DNA of 64,000 bases, taken from contig NZ_JBHYGG010000046.1 in NCBI RefSeq assembly GCF_051859125.1, positions 1-64,000 on the forward strand, written 5' to 3'. Of this stretch, positions 8,839 to 18,128 are shown in pieces. The first letter of the stretch is position 1; every line of letters begins with the position of its first letter. Position numbers and translations under genes: made by a program. A model generated the notes under the pieces. That model had not been told where the DNA came from, made no database searches, and saw only the letters and a program-made list of their open reading frames with translations. This stretch comes from Gemmata sp051859125 (lineage in GTDB: Bacteria > Planctomycetota > Planctomycetia > Gemmatales > Gemmataceae).

Positions 8839-9792
8839 TCAGTCGAGCCGCCCGGCGTCGCCGCCCGGTTGGTGCGCCTGGACCCAGGGGAGCGGGTCGC
8901 TCCCCTGCCGCACCCCGCGGACGCTGCCGTCCCCGAGCCCGACCTGGATCACCCCGGAAGACAGACCCTGCGCCGCGTACGGGTGGCACTCCGCGACCGG
9001 CGGCCGCGACTGGAACCACGCCCCGCCCAGAGCGTTGACGCCGTCCGAGGCCGTGTACTGCGGCGCGCTCACAATAAACGTGTCACCCGTCACGTCGGGG
9101 TACTGTGCCCGCAGGCTGGTGGAATCGGTCCGGTAGTTCCAGGCCCCCCGCCGGGACGTGACGTAGTCGTCCGGGGACGCCGGGTTGGGCGGAGATTCCC
9201 CGCCCACGGACTCGCGCCGGCGGCAGTTGGCGTACCCTTCGTCCACGAACACCGTCTGACTCAGCCCCCGGTTGAACGACTCGAACCGACCCCCGAACGC
9301 TTGGGTGTTGAACAGGTAGCTCACCGGGCCGGTGTTGTCGGCGTCCAGGTCCAACGTCGGGTCGAGGCGGCTGACCAGCGATGGCTTCCGGCCGCCGGGC
9401 GCCAGGGCCGGGGCCGACGACTGGTGCACGGTCGCCGCGACCATCTCCCACGTGTTCAGGTTGACCACGTTCACCGTCATGCGGCCGGCGGTGTACTCGT
9501 TCTGGCCGTCCAGGTACGGGAGCAGCCCGAACACCACCGGGCCGGTCCACGGGATGTTGGGGTTGTAGTTGTAGCCGCCCTCGACGACCGGCTCGATGTA
9601 CGCCGGCGGGGTTCGCCGGTGCGTGTCGTGGTAGTTGTGGGTGGCCAGCATGATTTGCTTGATGTTGTTCTGACTCTCGGCGCGGCCGGCCGCCTCCCGG
9701 ACCCTCTGCACGGCGGGGAGCAACAGGCCGATGAGGACGGCGATGATCGCGATCACGACCAGCAGTTCGATGAGGGTAAACGCGCGGCGCAT
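8839..9792 (-). CDS. DUF1559 pilin-like protein (type II pseudopilin N-terminus)
   Basis: 317 aa. It begins with a prepilin-type methylation motif right at the start (RRAFTLIELLVVIAIIAVL), followed by the conserved QRVREAA..N..NIKQI block and the C-terminal GDGSVR signature of DUF1559. Planctomycetes carry these in large paralogous numbers; they are processed by prepilin peptidase and are probably exported by a type II secretion-like machine. Last gene of a minus-strand run headed by an ECF sigma gene, 35 nt after a small membrane protein gene. The body is Tyr/Asn-rich and unlike the copy at 10505-11488, so not a recent duplicate. Confidence 0.9.
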   Translation of the reverse strand: MRRAFTLIELLVVIAIIAVLIGLLLPAVQRVREAAGRAESQNNIKQIMLATHNYHDTHRRTPPAYIEPVVEGGYNYNPNIPWTGPVVFGLLPYLDGQNEYTAGRMTVNVVNLNTWEMVAATVHQSSAPALAPGGRKPSLVSRLDPTLDLDADNTGPVSYLFNTQAFGGRFESFNRGLSQTVFVDEGYANCRRRESVGGESPPNPASPDDYVTSRRGAWNYRTDSTSLRAQYPDVTGDTFIVSAPQYTASDGVNALGGAWFQSRPPVAECHPYAAQGLSSGVIQVGLGDGSVRGVRQGSDPLPWVQAHQPGGDAGRLD

Positions 9793-9827
9793 GGCGGCCT
9801 CGTGTGTTTTGGGTGGGGGGCGGGTGC

Positions 9828-10508
9828 TCAGCGGAGGACGATGTCGAACTCGGTCACCCCGGGCTTGACTTCGACCTGGGGCGTGTCGGGGCCGAACGGG
9901 GCCGCGTACTTCCGGTGCAGTTGCTTGTGGAGCCCGGTGGCCTGTACCGGGACGACGAAATCCGTGAGCTGCCGAATGAACGACGACGGGATCTGCGGCC
10001 GCGCGCGCCGGTTCCCCTGCGGGGGCGGCGGCCCCTTGGGGGTCGCCGCGGGGCCGTCCCCACTGAGGGCGGCTCGGACGGACGGGCCGACGGACCCCCG
10101 TGGAAGTGGCAGGTCGCCCTTGGGGTCCAGGAGGACGGCGACGCGGGCCTTCCCAGGTGCCAACTGCCGGGCCAGGTACGTCCCGTCCGACTTGATCTCG
10201 GCCGGGACCGGAACCGGGCCGGTGTCGTACCAGAACAGGAGCCGCCCGGCCGTCACCGGCGCGGTCCCGTATCGGACCTTACCACGGACGGCACACACGC
10301 CGGGCGGGGTGACGTCCATCCCGAACGCCTGGCTGGCCGTCGCGGGGGTGAGCCGCTGGGGTCTGGGGGCGCGGCCGACGCTCGCGACGAGCCCCGCAGT
10401 GATCACAGCGCCGAGGCCCAGGAGGAGCCAGACCCGCGGGCGGTGAACGCTCGCCCACCGCACAGAGTCGGGTGCCGAGATTGCGGCCGCGTCAGGTGCC
10501 GTTCTCAC
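9828..10508 (-). CDS. Membrane-anchored protein, probable carboxypeptidase-regulatory-like fold
   Basis: 226 aa, no named family recognised. One N-terminal transmembrane helix (about 28-45, VWLLLGLGAVITAGLVA), then an extracytoplasmic part with a GKVRYGTAPV..G.L.F motif and SDGTYLA..L.PGK turn, typical of the small carboxypeptidase-regulatory-like beta-sandwich often encoded beside DUF1559 genes. A Pro-rich loop lies near residues 155-170. The GTG start overlaps the stop of the upstream DUF1559 gene (GTGA), so the pair is coupled. Function unknown; the context suggests an accessory of the pilin-like proteins. Confidence 0.7.
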   Translation of the reverse strand: MRTAPDAAAISAPDSVRWASVHRPRVWLLLGLGAVITAGLVASVGRAPRPQRLTPATASQAFGMDVTPPGVCAVRGKVRYGTAPVTAGRLLFWYDTGPVPVPAEIKSDGTYLARQLAPGKARVAVLLDPKGDLPLPRGSVGPSVRAALSGDGPAATPKGPPPPQGNRRARPQIPSSFIRQLTDFVVPVQATGLHKQLHRKYAAPFGPDTPQVEVKPGVTEFDIVLR

Positions 10509-11488
10509 CAGTCACCCCCGGGCAGATCCTGCCGACTCGGGGTACACACCGCCTGCCAAGTTCCCACCGAGACACCCTCAGGAACCGCCCGGGCGCTACC
10601 GTCGGCCATCGCCACCATGAGCACCCCGGGAGTCATCGCGGTCGGGAGACCGTAGTCGTAATCGATGTCCCCGTACTCGGTCATCGTCCCGCCGTACGGG
10701 TTGAACGTCTTGGTCGTTGAGGCCGGGTACACCCCGGGGAGGACCAGGAAAGACGGCCCCGACACGTTGAGGTAGCCCGGCGACCGCGGCTGGGTGCCGG
10801 ACGCGGACGCCGACCACGATGCGTTAGGAGAAAACTCGAGCGTCGTGCCGCCAGGCGGGCTGTCCGCAAAAGGAGCTTGGCCCGACAGAGTGTAGAGTCC
10901 GTTCGCCCCTCCCCCGTACCCGCCGAATCCCTCGGCCAGGAGCACCGTGTTGCTGGTCCCGTCGCCGATGTTCACGAACTTGCGGGTGCCGTCCATGACC
11001 GCGGCGTTGCCCAGGTAGTTACACACAGTCGGGTCGCTGCCCTCGTCGGAGCTCGGGCAGACCAGTGTAGGGATCAGGGTTTGCGGGGCGCTGTATGCGC
11101 GGTGGGCGGCGTACCCGCTGCCGTCGTCCGCGTTCGCCTGTTGAAAGGCGGCGGCCTGCTCGATGTAGGGGAACACGAAGAACGCCCAGGACCCGTCGAT
11201 CCCGCCCGGCCCGACCCGCTGATAGGTGACCGGCGTGCCGGTCCAGTTATCCTCGTAGGTGACCGCCGGCTTGACCCCGCACGTCGGCGGGATGTACCCC
11301 TGCGCGTCGTGGAACGCATGGACCGCGAGCGCGCACTGCTTCAAGTTGTTCGTGCACTTGGCCCGAGCGGCCGCCATCCGGACCTTCTGGACGGCCGGCA
11401 GGAGGAGGCCGATGAGCACCGCGATGATGGCGATCACCACCAGCAGTTCGATCAGGGTGAACGCCGACCGGGACGGGGGGCTGCGCAT
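10505..11488 (-). CDS. DUF1559 pilin-like protein
   Basis: 327 aa. Prepilin-type N-terminus (SAFTLIELLVVIAIIAVL after a short basic leader), then QKVRMAAARAKC.NNLKQ and, near the end, AMADGSARAVPEG, the variant of the GDGSV signature. The ATG at 11488 has GGAGAGG upstream; the longer open frame starts in the gap and is not needed. Two Cys pairs in the body (CTNNLKQC; a later CPSSDEG..VCNYLG) may form disulfides after export. Middle gene of the ECF-headed operon and overlaps the next gene by 4 nt. Confidence 0.9.
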   Translation of the reverse strand: MRSPPSRSAFTLIELLVVIAIIAVLIGLLLPAVQKVRMAAARAKCTNNLKQCALAVHAFHDAQGYIPPTCGVKPAVTYEDNWTGTPVTYQRVGPGGIDGSWAFFVFPYIEQAAAFQQANADDGSGYAAHRAYSAPQTLIPTLVCPSSDEGSDPTVCNYLGNAAVMDGTRKFVNIGDGTSNTVLLAEGFGGYGGGANGLYTLSGQAPFADSPPGGTTLEFSPNASWSASASGTQPRSPGYLNVSGPSFLVLPGVYPASTTKTFNPYGGTMTEYGDIDYDYGLPTAMTPGVLMVAMADGSARAVPEGVSVGTWQAVCTPSRQDLPGGDW

Positions 11489-11595
11489 GACACCTCTCCG
11501 GATGAAGGGAACCGACGACCGCGGAACCCGCGGACGGCTGCAGAGCGACGGGAGAGGGGGCGTCGACTCGGCGGGACTCTGAACCGCACGCAAAC

Positions 11596-14346
11596 CTACG
11601 GGCGGACCACCACGTCCGGGCCGCGGCGGGACTCGCCCGACCGGACCCGGAACCCCTCGGACCGCCGCCACCCGTCCTGGGCCTGGAGGGCGACCCGGTA
11701 CGTCGCCCCCGGGACGAGGCCGTTGAGCCCGACCTCGCCCGGCCGGTCGCCCGGCCCGCGGGGGGCGATCGGCCGCAGGTCGAACGACCGGGCGTCGAAC
11801 TCGTTGTCGGGGTCCGGCTCACCGGCGAACGGGTCGCCCTTGCTCCCCCGCGGCACGTCCGGCGGGAGCGTGAACGCCAACCGGGTGGGCGCGAACCCGG
11901 CCGGCTGGCCGGCGGCATCGACCCCCCGCACGCCGGCCGCTCCGAGCGGGGCCAACCGGATCGTCACCGGCGCGTCGGTCCGCCGCCCGGGGACAACCGC
12001 CGCGGCGCCCTGTCGCTTCTGGAGGTCCCAGACCAGGACCGGGTAATCACGGTCCGGGTCGCAGCCGGGCAACTCGACCCGCCCGTCGGCCACCACGTAC
12101 CGCTTGAGCACCTCGGGCGTGGCCGCGAGCGCCCTCGACCGGCACACCAGGACCGCCTGCGCCGCCGGCGACCCGTCGGCCAGTTCGACCTTCACCGGGA
12201 CTCGTTCGCCGGCCGCCAGCCGGAAGTCCTGCGCCGCCGGCTCCTCCCCGACGGTGAGCCGCACCCTGGCCGCCGCGTGCGCGTACCGCCGCACCCCGGA
12301 GCCGGCTGCGCCCGCGACGGGGCGGGAGACGTAGTCCTCCCCCGGCCCGTGGACCAGGACCGCCGCGTCGCCGGGCGGGACCGCGAGGGCGAACGCCCCG
12401 TCGGCCCCGGTCCGGACCGCCCCGTCGGCCCCGGTCATCATCCCCGGGCTCGCCGGGTCGCGTTCCCCGGCGGGGATCGCGTGGACGATGGCCCCGGGCA
12501 CCGGCCCGCCGTCCGGCCCGGTCACCCGACCGCGGACCACGACCGCCGGCGGGATGGCGAGGCGCTCGACGTGTTTGGCGGGGTCGTCGGCCGGCCAGTC
12601 GCGTGCCACCCGGGTCGCCAGGTAGGGCGATCCCGGCGGCGGGAGTGCGGTCAGTCGGTACCTGCCCGCGCCCACCGGGGCCAATCGACACACCCCGTCC
12701 GCACCCGACTCTCCGATCGCGGCCAGTCCGGCGATCGGATCGTCGGTCCCGGCCGCGAGGGGCACCAGCACCAGCCGCACCCCGGCGACCGGCCGCCCGC
12801 TCCCGGCCGACGCCACCGTCACCTCGCAGGTCCGGGCCGGCTTGAGGCGGACCTCCTGTTCGCCGTCAGCGCCGCCCAACAGGGCGACGACCGCGGGTTC
12901 GTACCGGTCGTCCCGAACCGTGACCGTCAGCCCGTCCAGCGGACGGACCCCAGCCAGTTCCGCCCTCCCGTCCGGCCCCGAGACCGCCGCCGCCGGCCAG
13001 AAGGGCGGCGGCTCCCGGCCCGCGACCTCGGCCCGGACCGCACCGATCTGCGTTGCGGCGACCCGGACGCCGGCCGCCGGCCGGCCGTCGGGACCGATCA
13101 CCCGCACCCGGACCGGTGCCCCGACCGGGGGCAGCGTCACGGCGGTGTCGGCCGGCGGCCGGGCCGGGACGCTCGCGGTCCCGAGTGCGTGGTTGTCGGC
13201 GCGGGCGACCAGGCTGAGGGAACCGCCGGGCACGGCCCGCGGGAGTTCGATCCGGAACCGGCCGTCGCCCCCGGCCCGGCCGCGTGCCAGTTCCCGGGCG
13301 TGGGCGAGTGGCTGCCGGGCCGACACGGGGTCCGCCGCCAGCACGGCGACTTCGGCGTGCGGGACGGCCGCCCCACTCGGGTCGCTCACCCGGCCCGTCA
13401 CCACGACCGGTTCGCGGTTCTGTTCGACCGCCCGCGGGGCCGGTGCGATTGGGAGCGGCACCGCGGCCGCAACGGCCGCCTCCGGGGGAAGCTGTGGGGC
13501 CGGGAACAGCCACCCCATTCCGCCAACCGCCGCCAGCACGAGCCCGCCGAGCATGACGGCCCACGCGCGGGTCGCGAGGCCGGCCGCCCCGTCGCGGGCC
13601 AGCGCCTGTGCCGCGGCCGTCACCCCGATCGTGGCGTCACCCTTGACCCACGCCACGGCCGCGCGGGCCAGCGGGACCGCGGCAGGCGCGTCGCCCGGAG
13701 CCGCGAGGACCGTGGTCACCGCAGCCGACAGCGCGAGCCCCCGCCGCACGAGCCGCTGCTCGAGCAGGCTTCGGCCCTTTTCCAGCCGGAACTGCGCGGT
13801 CGTTCGCGGGACCCGAAGCTGGGCGGCAATTTGATCCTGCGTGAGCCCGGCGAAGTAGCACAGGACCACCGCCTCGCGGTACTTGGCCGGCAGGCCGGCG
13901 ACCTCGTCGTCGACCGCCCGCTTGACCTCTTCCCAGATCAAAACGTCGTCCGGCTCGGAGTCGGGCCGGGGCGGCGCGGCCGCCTTCTCCCGGACCCGCC
14001 GGCGGTCGTCCCCCCGCCGCGCCCGCGTCGCGATCCGCCGGGCCGCAAGGTAAAGCCACCCGGGGACGACGACGCCCCTCCGCACGAGGACCCCCGCCTT
14101 CTGGGCGAGCAGCAGGAACGTCGCCTGCACGACGTCCTCGGCGTGGTGGGAGTCGTGCAGGACCCGCCGGCAGACGCCAGCCACCAGTCGCCCGTGCCGG
14201 CGGACCAGCACGGTGAACGCCGCCTCGTCCCGGTCGGACGCGAACCGGCCGAGCAGCTCCAGGTCCGACAACTCGGACCGGGCGCTGACCCGCAGTACGG
14301 TCGCGGCGAGCCGGTCCAGGTTACCGGAAGACGTATGGGACGACAT
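11596..14346 (-). CDS. ECF sigma factor fused to a membrane helix and carboxypeptidase-regulatory-like repeats
   Basis: 916 aa. Sigma region 2 is at about 25-95 (ELLGRFASDRDEAAF, then HHAEDVVQATFLLL) and region 4 at about 150-200 (LPAKYREAVVLCYFAGLTQDQIA..L.VP..T..FRL.+GR). A transmembrane helix follows at about 265-285 (WAVMLGGLVLAAVGGMGWLF). The remaining ~620 residues are tandem beta-sandwich repeats with the GRV.DP.G.P...A.V pattern of carboxypeptidase-regulatory-like domains. This layout is a known planctomycete ECF type: the exported repeats probably sense the envelope and control the sigma part. The ATG at 14346 follows GAGAGGG by 9 nt. Probably governs the downstream DUF1559 genes (inference). 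Confidence 0.88.
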   Translation of the reverse strand: MSSHTSSGNLDRLAATVLRVSARSELSDLELLGRFASDRDEAAFTVLVRRHGRLVAGVCRRVLHDSHHAEDVVQATFLLLAQKAGVLVRRGVVVPGWLYLAARRIATRARRGDDRRRVREKAAAPPRPDSEPDDVLIWEEVKRAVDDEVAGLPAKYREAVVLCYFAGLTQDQIAAQLRVPRTTAQFRLEKGRSLLEQRLVRRGLALSAAVTTVLAAPGDAPAAVPLARAAVAWVKGDATIGVTAAAQALARDGAAGLATRAWAVMLGGLVLAAVGGMGWLFPAPQLPPEAAVAAAVPLPIAPAPRAVEQNREPVVVTGRVSDPSGAAVPHAEVAVLAADPVSARQPLAHARELARGRAGGDGRFRIELPRAVPGGSLSLVARADNHALGTASVPARPPADTAVTLPPVGAPVRVRVIGPDGRPAAGVRVAATQIGAVRAEVAGREPPPFWPAAAVSGPDGRAELAGVRPLDGLTVTVRDDRYEPAVVALLGGADGEQEVRLKPARTCEVTVASAGSGRPVAGVRLVLVPLAAGTDDPIAGLAAIGESGADGVCRLAPVGAGRYRLTALPPPGSPYLATRVARDWPADDPAKHVERLAIPPAVVVRGRVTGPDGGPVPGAIVHAIPAGERDPASPGMMTGADGAVRTGADGAFALAVPPGDAAVLVHGPGEDYVSRPVAGAAGSGVRRYAHAAARVRLTVGEEPAAQDFRLAAGERVPVKVELADGSPAAQAVLVCRSRALAATPEVLKRYVVADGRVELPGCDPDRDYPVLVWDLQKRQGAAAVVPGRRTDAPVTIRLAPLGAAGVRGVDAAGQPAGFAPTRLAFTLPPDVPRGSKGDPFAGEPDPDNEFDARSFDLRPIAPRGPGDRPGEVGLNGLVPGATYRVALQAQDGWRRSEGFRVRSGESRRGPDVVVRP

Positions 14347-15211
14347 CGGCCAGGACCCTCTCTGCGGGAACAACTGATACTGTAATCCCCGCCCGCCCGC
14401 CCGCCCCTTGACGGTGAATTTTCGCCGGCCCGACCCGCGAACCGTGATTCGGCTCGCGTGCCGGGCCGTGCTTCGGTCGATAACCCATTATTTGCGAGAG
14501 ATTTAAGTCGGCCTGTCGCGCCGGGCAAACCGCCCGGCCGTCCGGTGCAGGAGCCGCACAACCGTGCGGAGCGTCCGCATGGACACGGGCCGAGACAGGA
14601 GGTCGGAGGGGCGCTGGGACAGGAGGCACCCTGGTCCGGTGGCCCTGAAAATCCCTGCGTTCAACCCGGACATCACCTTCGTACAAGACGGGCGGACCCG
14701 CATGGGGCGAGAACACCGCGGCCCGTGAAAAGCCGTCGGAGCAGGAGCCCCGTGGGCGATCTGACATGAGTGTACGTTCTTGGTGTAGCACCGCGCTAAT
14801 GATTGCGGCGGTACTGATCAGACAATTCGCCCTTGTGTTGGATTGTTCTGGGCGTAAAATTGGAACTCGAGGAGCGAACAGGTAAGAGTTCGAGGCCAAC
14901 ATTGGGTAATTCAGGTCAGTTCGGTGTCTGACACTACGTCCTCCGGGGTTCAGTCTACAGCTCCCTCGACGTTAAAGGATCTCGCGATGAGGGGCCGCCG
15001 TGTCGCTACGCACGGGACTTTCCACGCACCGCGGGCGAAGGTAAGTTAAGCTGTTACTGGGCCACCGGCCCCGGGCACACGGGCCGTGGTCTCGCTCTCC
15101 GTCCCACGGCCCAACCCGCCCGCGGTACGACGCGAACCTGGCACCCTTCTGGTCGCACCGCTCGCTCACCCGCCCTGGTGCGAGCGCCGCGCGACGGGCG
15201 GAGCCGCGACC
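14347..15211. other. Long intergenic gap, no gene recognised
   Basis: 865 bp between divergent genes. It holds an AT-rich patch at about 14478-14508 (ATAACCCATTATTTGCGAGAGATTTAA in two short blocks) that could serve the sigma gene, and another mixed AT patch at 14800-14870. Open frames here lack codon-like bias or recognisable motifs. No sigma-54 site was found in front of the NtrC-type gene. Confidence 0.5.
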
Positions 15212-16681
15212 ATGCAGGAACACTCGGGTCCGAAAGTGTTGGCGATCGACGACGACGCGAGCGTCCTGCGGGCGCTGCGCGTCGTCGTCGAGCGGTCCGG
15301 CCAGGTGTTCTCCGGCGCCACCACCGGGGCCGAGGGGGTGGCCCGGTTCCGCGAGGTCCGGCCCGACGTCGTCCTGTGCGACATCCTGCTGCCGGACGGC
15401 AGCGGCCTCGACGTCCTCCGCCACATCCGCGACGCCAGCCCGGCCACCCCGATCATCGTGATGACCGGTCAGGACTCGAGCGACGCGGCCATCCGGTCGA
15501 ACGCCTCGGGCGCGTTCGCGTACGTCCCGAAGCCGTTCTCCGCCGCCGGCATCGTGGACGCCGTGGCCCGGGCGCTGCGAGCCGCGGCCGCCGCCCGCGA
15601 CCCCCGGCCGCCGGCAGTCACCCCGCCGCCCCAGCACCTCGACTCGGTCCTGATCGGCCGGTGCCCCGCGATGCAGGACGTGTACCGGGCCATCGGCCGG
15701 GTCGCCCGCCAGCGGGTCACCGTGCTTGTCCTCGGCGAGAGCGGGACCGGCAAGGAGCTGATCGCCCGGTCCATCCACCAGCACTCGGGGCGGCCGCCGG
15801 GCACGTTCGTCGCGGTGAACTGCGCCGCGGTCCCCGAGGCGCTGCTGGAGAGCGAACTGTTCGGGCACGAGAAGGGCGCGTTCACCGGGGCCGACCGCAA
15901 GCGGATCGGCAAGTTCGAGCAGGCCACCGGCGGCACCATCTTCCTCGACGAGGTCGGGGACATGTCCCCGGTCACCCAGGCGAAGGTGCTCCGGGTGCTC
16001 CAGGACCAGGCGTTCGAGCGGGTCGGCGGGAGCGAGGTGGTGCGGACCGACGCCCGGGTCGTGGCCGCGACCAACCGCGACCTCGTCGCCATGTGCGCCG
16101 CCGGCCGGTTCCGCAGCGACCTGTACTACCGCCTCGCCGGGTACACGATCCACCTGCCGCCGCTCCGCGACCGCGGCGACGACCTCGACCTGCTGGTGCC
16201 GCACTTCCTCGAACAGTTCCGGACCGAACTCGGGATCGAGGTCGAGGGGCTGGCCCCGGACGCGGCCGAGCGGCTCCGGGCGCACCACTGGCCCGGGAAC
16301 CTCCGCGAGCTCCAGGGGGTGCTCCGGCAGGCGGCCCTCGAGGCGCCGGGTGCGGTCGTGCCGGCCGACGCGCTCCGGCTCCCGCGGCCCGCGGCCTCGC
16401 GACCATCCGGGGGCACCGGGGACGACGCCGGGCTCGCCGCGTTCGTCCGGGACCGGCTCGCGGCCGGCACCCGCGACCTCTACAACGAGTGGCTCGCCCG
16501 GTCCGAGCCGGAGTTGATCCGCCTCGCCCTAACCCAGTTCGACGGGAACCTGACCCGCGCCGCCGAGGCACTCGGCCTCAACCGCATGACCCTCCGCAAG
16601 CGGGTCGAGCAGTACCACCTCCGGACCGCCCCACCGGTGACCCCGCCGCCGGCTAATTCTTCGCCACCGGCTACTGCGTGA
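15212..16681 (+). CDS. NtrC-family sigma-54-dependent response regulator
   Basis: 489 aa, three domains in order. Receiver (about 7-125): acidic pocket D13-D14, phospho-acceptor D57 (VLCDILLPDGSG), conserved Lys in YVPKPF. AAA+ (about 145-380): Walker A GESGTGKE, sigma-54 contact loop GAFTGA at 222-227, Walker B GGTIFLDEVGD, and the R-finger region. Fis-type helix-turn-helix at the C-terminus (NLTRAAEALGLNRMTLRKRVEQ). The GAFTGA loop is intact, so it should activate sigma-54 promoters. It directly precedes the bilin/redox gene block and a good sigma-54 promoter match at 16913, making that operon its likely target. The cognate kinase is not adjacent; the candidate at 18129 looks catalytically degenerate. 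The ATG at 15212 starts right before the receiver. Confidence 0.92.
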   Translation: MQEHSGPKVLAIDDDASVLRALRVVVERSGQVFSGATTGAEGVARFREVRPDVVLCDILLPDGSGLDVLRHIRDASPATPIIVMTGQDSSDAAIRSNASGAFAYVPKPFSAAGIVDAVARALRAAAAARDPRPPAVTPPPQHLDSVLIGRCPAMQDVYRAIGRVARQRVTVLVLGESGTGKELIARSIHQHSGRPPGTFVAVNCAAVPEALLESELFGHEKGAFTGADRKRIGKFEQATGGTIFLDEVGDMSPVTQAKVLRVLQDQAFERVGGSEVVRTDARVVAATNRDLVAMCAAGRFRSDLYYRLAGYTIHLPPLRDRGDDLDLLVPHFLEQFRTELGIEVEGLAPDAAERLRAHHWPGNLRELQGVLRQAALEAPGAVVPADALRLPRPAASRPSGGTGDDAGLAAFVRDRLAAGTRDLYNEWLARSEPELIRLALTQFDGNLTRAAEALGLNRMTLRKRVEQYHLRTAPPVTPPPANSSPPATA

Positions 16682-16874
16682 CCGGCCCCGGCGCGGCGAA
16701 TCGTCCGCCGTCGCCGCCGGCACGAATCTTCCGCCCGCCCCTCACGCCCCCCCTCGGACCGCCAACATTTTCGAGCTTTCCCGACGCACAAGTGGTTTTC
16801 GCCGGTTCGTTGCGCCTATGCACCCGTTCGTAACCCGTCGCCATATCGGTCCGAGCGTGAAAGCTCAGCGTCCC

Positions 16875-16890
16875 AACGCAATCTCGCGTT
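16875..16890. promoter_or_regulatory. Candidate activator-binding inverted repeat
   Basis: AACGC-N6-GCGTT, a perfect 5-bp dyad, about 22 bp upstream of the -24 element of the sigma-54 promoter candidate. It could be a site for the NtrC-type regulator encoded just upstream, though enhancer sites usually lie further away. Short, so chance is possible. Confidence 0.3.
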
Positions 16891-16912
16891 CGCGGCGCGA
16901 TCCGGCCGCCGG

Positions 16913-16928
16913 TGGCACGGCGTTTGAA
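16913..16928 (+). promoter_or_regulatory. Candidate sigma-54 (-24/-12) promoter
   Basis: TGGCACGGCGTTTGAA matches the sigma-54 consensus TGGCACG-N4-TTGCW with exact spacing; the only important deviation is A instead of C in the -12 GC. Predicted transcription start near 16939, about 64 nt before the kinase ATG at 17003. It lies between an NtrC-type activator gene and the first gene of the bilin/redox block, which is the expected context. Confidence 0.6.
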
Positions 16929-17002
16929 ATGTAGGTCGCCACACAACACGTTCCGATCGACAACCTCTGTAAGCCCGTTCGCTGCCCACGAACGGGACCG
17001 CA

Positions 17003-18100
17003 ATGTCGCCCAGTTCTCCCTTTACTGCCGGCCCGACGCGCCCGGGGTTCGTCCTCGAGATCGTCGCCCGCGTCGCACGGGTCGAACCCGCGGCGCTGGC
17101 ACGGGCCGTGGGGCCGACCGACGCGGCGACCGTCATCGACACGCTCGTGGCCCGCGGGATCATCGACCGAGTCGCGGCCCGGGCGCTGACGATGGTCGCG
17201 GCAGGCGAACTCGACGAGCGGGACCTGCGGCAACTCATCGACCCGGCCGCGGTCCGCGCCCGGCTCGCCCGCGGGGTGCCGGTTGCCGCCACGGTTCCTC
17301 TCCCGCTCCCGCTGAACGCGAAGCTCGGGCGGTACACGGTCCGCGGCGTGCTGGGCCACGGGCGCGGCGGGCCGGTGTACCGCAGCGTCCACCCGCTCCT
17401 CGGGGTGCCGGTCGCGATCAAGGTCGCTGCAACCGCCGGGCCGCTGCGGGCCGAGGCCGCGGCACTGGTCGCCGCCGCGCACCGCAACGTCGTGCGGCTG
17501 TGCGACCTCGACGAGGCCGGGGGGCAGGCGCTGCTCGTCACCGACCTCGGCGGCGAGAGCCTCGCGCGGACCCTCCGGCGGAAGCACGCGCTGGCCCCGC
17601 GGCGTGTGTTCCGGCTCGCCCGCGGCGTGCTCGCGGCCCTGTGCGCCACCCACCGGGCCGGGTTCGTTCACGGCGACGTGAAGCCCGGCAACGTCCTCGC
17701 GGCCCGCTCCGGCCCGATTCAACTGTGCGACTTCGGCTCGGCCCGCCGGACGGCCGGTCCCGCCCCAACGGTCGTGGAGGGGACGTGGCCGTACGCCGCC
17801 CCGGAGTGCTTCGACGCCCCCGGCTCCCCGAAGTCCGACATCTACTCGCTGGCCCACACGCTGTACCACGCGCTCACCGGCCGCCCGCTCGTGGCCGGCC
17901 GCGACGCCGCCGAGTGCCGGGCCGGGCACCTGGCCCTCGACCTTGATCCGCTCCACTGGACCGTGCCCGGCGTCGGGCGGGCGGCCTCGGACCTGATCCG
18001 CCGCATGGCGGCCCGCGACCCCGACGCCCGGCCCTCGGCCCGCGAGGCGCTGGCCGCCGCGCGGACCGCCTTCGGCCCCGACGACGCCACTGGCGACTGA
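17003..18100 (+). CDS. Serine/threonine protein kinase
   Basis: 365 aa. A helical N-terminal extension (about 1-105, including MVAAGELDERDLRQLIDP, seemingly a small death-like or docking helix bundle) precedes a Hanks-type kinase domain (about 112-360). Key residues present: Gly loop GHGRGGPVY, Lys in VAIKVA, catalytic loop HGDVKPGN, CDFGSA, APE motif (YAAPECF) and SDIYSLAHTLY. No transmembrane helix, so soluble. First gene after the candidate sigma-54 promoter; the next gene follows 28 nt later. Likely active. Targets are unknown; the ferredoxin, V4R and helical proteins downstream are reasonable guesses by context only. Confidence 0.88.
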   Translation: MSPSSPFTAGPTRPGFVLEIVARVARVEPAALARAVGPTDAATVIDTLVARGIIDRVAARALTMVAAGELDERDLRQLIDPAAVRARLARGVPVAATVPLPLPLNAKLGRYTVRGVLGHGRGGPVYRSVHPLLGVPVAIKVAATAGPLRAEAAALVAAAHRNVVRLCDLDEAGGQALLVTDLGGESLARTLRRKHALAPRRVFRLARGVLAALCATHRAGFVHGDVKPGNVLAARSGPIQLCDFGSARRTAGPAPTVVEGTWPYAAPECFDAPGSPKSDIYSLAHTLYHALTGRPLVAGRDAAECRAGHLALDLDPLHWTVPGVGRAASDLIRRMAARDPDARPSAREALAAARTAFGPDDATGD

Positions 18101-18128
18101 CGCTACCCGACCCGCACCAGGACCGCCC

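Noticed and set aside
15138..15157. Second sigma-54-like site (TGGCAC...) before the NtrC gene
   Set aside because: Distance between the GG and GC elements is 13 instead of 10 nt; not a -24/-12 promoter.
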